NCBI GenBank assembly: GCA_024636405.1
Contig: JAGXHC010000070.1
Span: 1 to 5,937 of the forward strand
Reading direction: 5' to 3'
Source of the DNA: Sulfitobacter sp.
Lineage (GTDB): Bacteria > Pseudomonadota > Alphaproteobacteria > Rhodobacterales > Rhodobacteraceae
Length of the DNA: 5,937 bases
A program made the translations under genes and the position numbers. Numbering within the stretch: the stretch's first letter is position 1; each line of letters starts with the position of its first letter. Of the stretch, positions 5,922-5,937 are shown one piece after another. The notes below the pieces were generated by a model, which saw nothing but the letters and a program-made list of their open reading frames with translations, was not told where the DNA came from and searched no databases.

Positions 5922-5937
5922 ATGACCACCGCCCCGC
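5922..5937 (+). CDS. Start of next operon gene, probably the LivF-type ATPase (only 5 codons present)
   Basis: ATG at 5922 follows AAGGAA (5910-5915) with 6 nt spacing and starts M-T-T-A-P before the window ends. Nothing in five residues identifies the protein. The assignment as the second ATP-binding subunit (LivF type) rests on gene order: HAAT operons normally carry two different ATPases, and no LivF-type gene has appeared upstream. A gene for another function cannot be excluded. Confidence 0.55.

Overview
The base composition (GC-rich genes around a 228-bp intergenic region with an AT-rich core), the codon use and the protein sequences point to an alphaproteobacterium, most likely of the Rhodobacteraceae (Roseobacter/Rhodobacter type). 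This assignment comes from recognising the style of the proteins, not from a search.

Layout. Positions 1-1083 (minus strand) hold the N-terminal 361 codons of a transcriptional regulator of the ScfR family (short-chain fatty acyl-CoA regulators, related to RamB/PccR). It runs off the left edge without a stop codon. Positions 1084-1311 are a divergent intergenic region; bases 1141-1200 are only about 28% GC. It carries a candidate operator made of two near-identical 12-mers exactly 24 bp apart, each built on TTTGCAAA/TTTGCACA, plus several inverted repeats. From 1312 to the right edge, all on the plus strand, is an ABC importer operon of the hydrophobic/branched-chain amino acid type (HAAT, Liv-like): a Tat-exported substrate-binding protein (1312-2703), a LivH-type permease (2814-3842), a LivM-type permease (3846-5069), a LivG-type ATPase (5082-5846), and the first five codons of another gene at 5922, expected from operon order to be the LivF-type ATPase. 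The 110-bp gap after the binding-protein gene can fold into two strong consecutive hairpins. The 75-bp gap before the last gene can form a weaker one.

How it fits together. The binding protein should capture a solute in the periplasm and deliver it to a LivH/LivM pore driven by LivG plus the second ATPase. The divergent ScfR-type regulator very probably controls the transporter and itself from the shared region. Because ScfR proteins respond to acyl-CoA intermediates, the real substrate may be a carboxylic acid, or a compound degraded through CoA thioesters, rather than leucine/isoleucine/valine. That is inference; the sequence does not show the substrate.

Most worth a second look: (i) the composite regulator, with an HTH, a histidine-kinase-like dimerisation hairpin, an IrrE-like segment lacking the HExxH zinc motif, and a ScfR C-terminal domain; (ii) the TTTGCAAA-type operator repeat; (iii) the twin hairpins between the binding-protein and permease genes, which have a mutually exclusive alternative pairing. 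I saw no mobile element, tRNA, rRNA or CRISPR array, and no wholly new system. The window is a coherent regulator-transporter locus of unassigned substrate.
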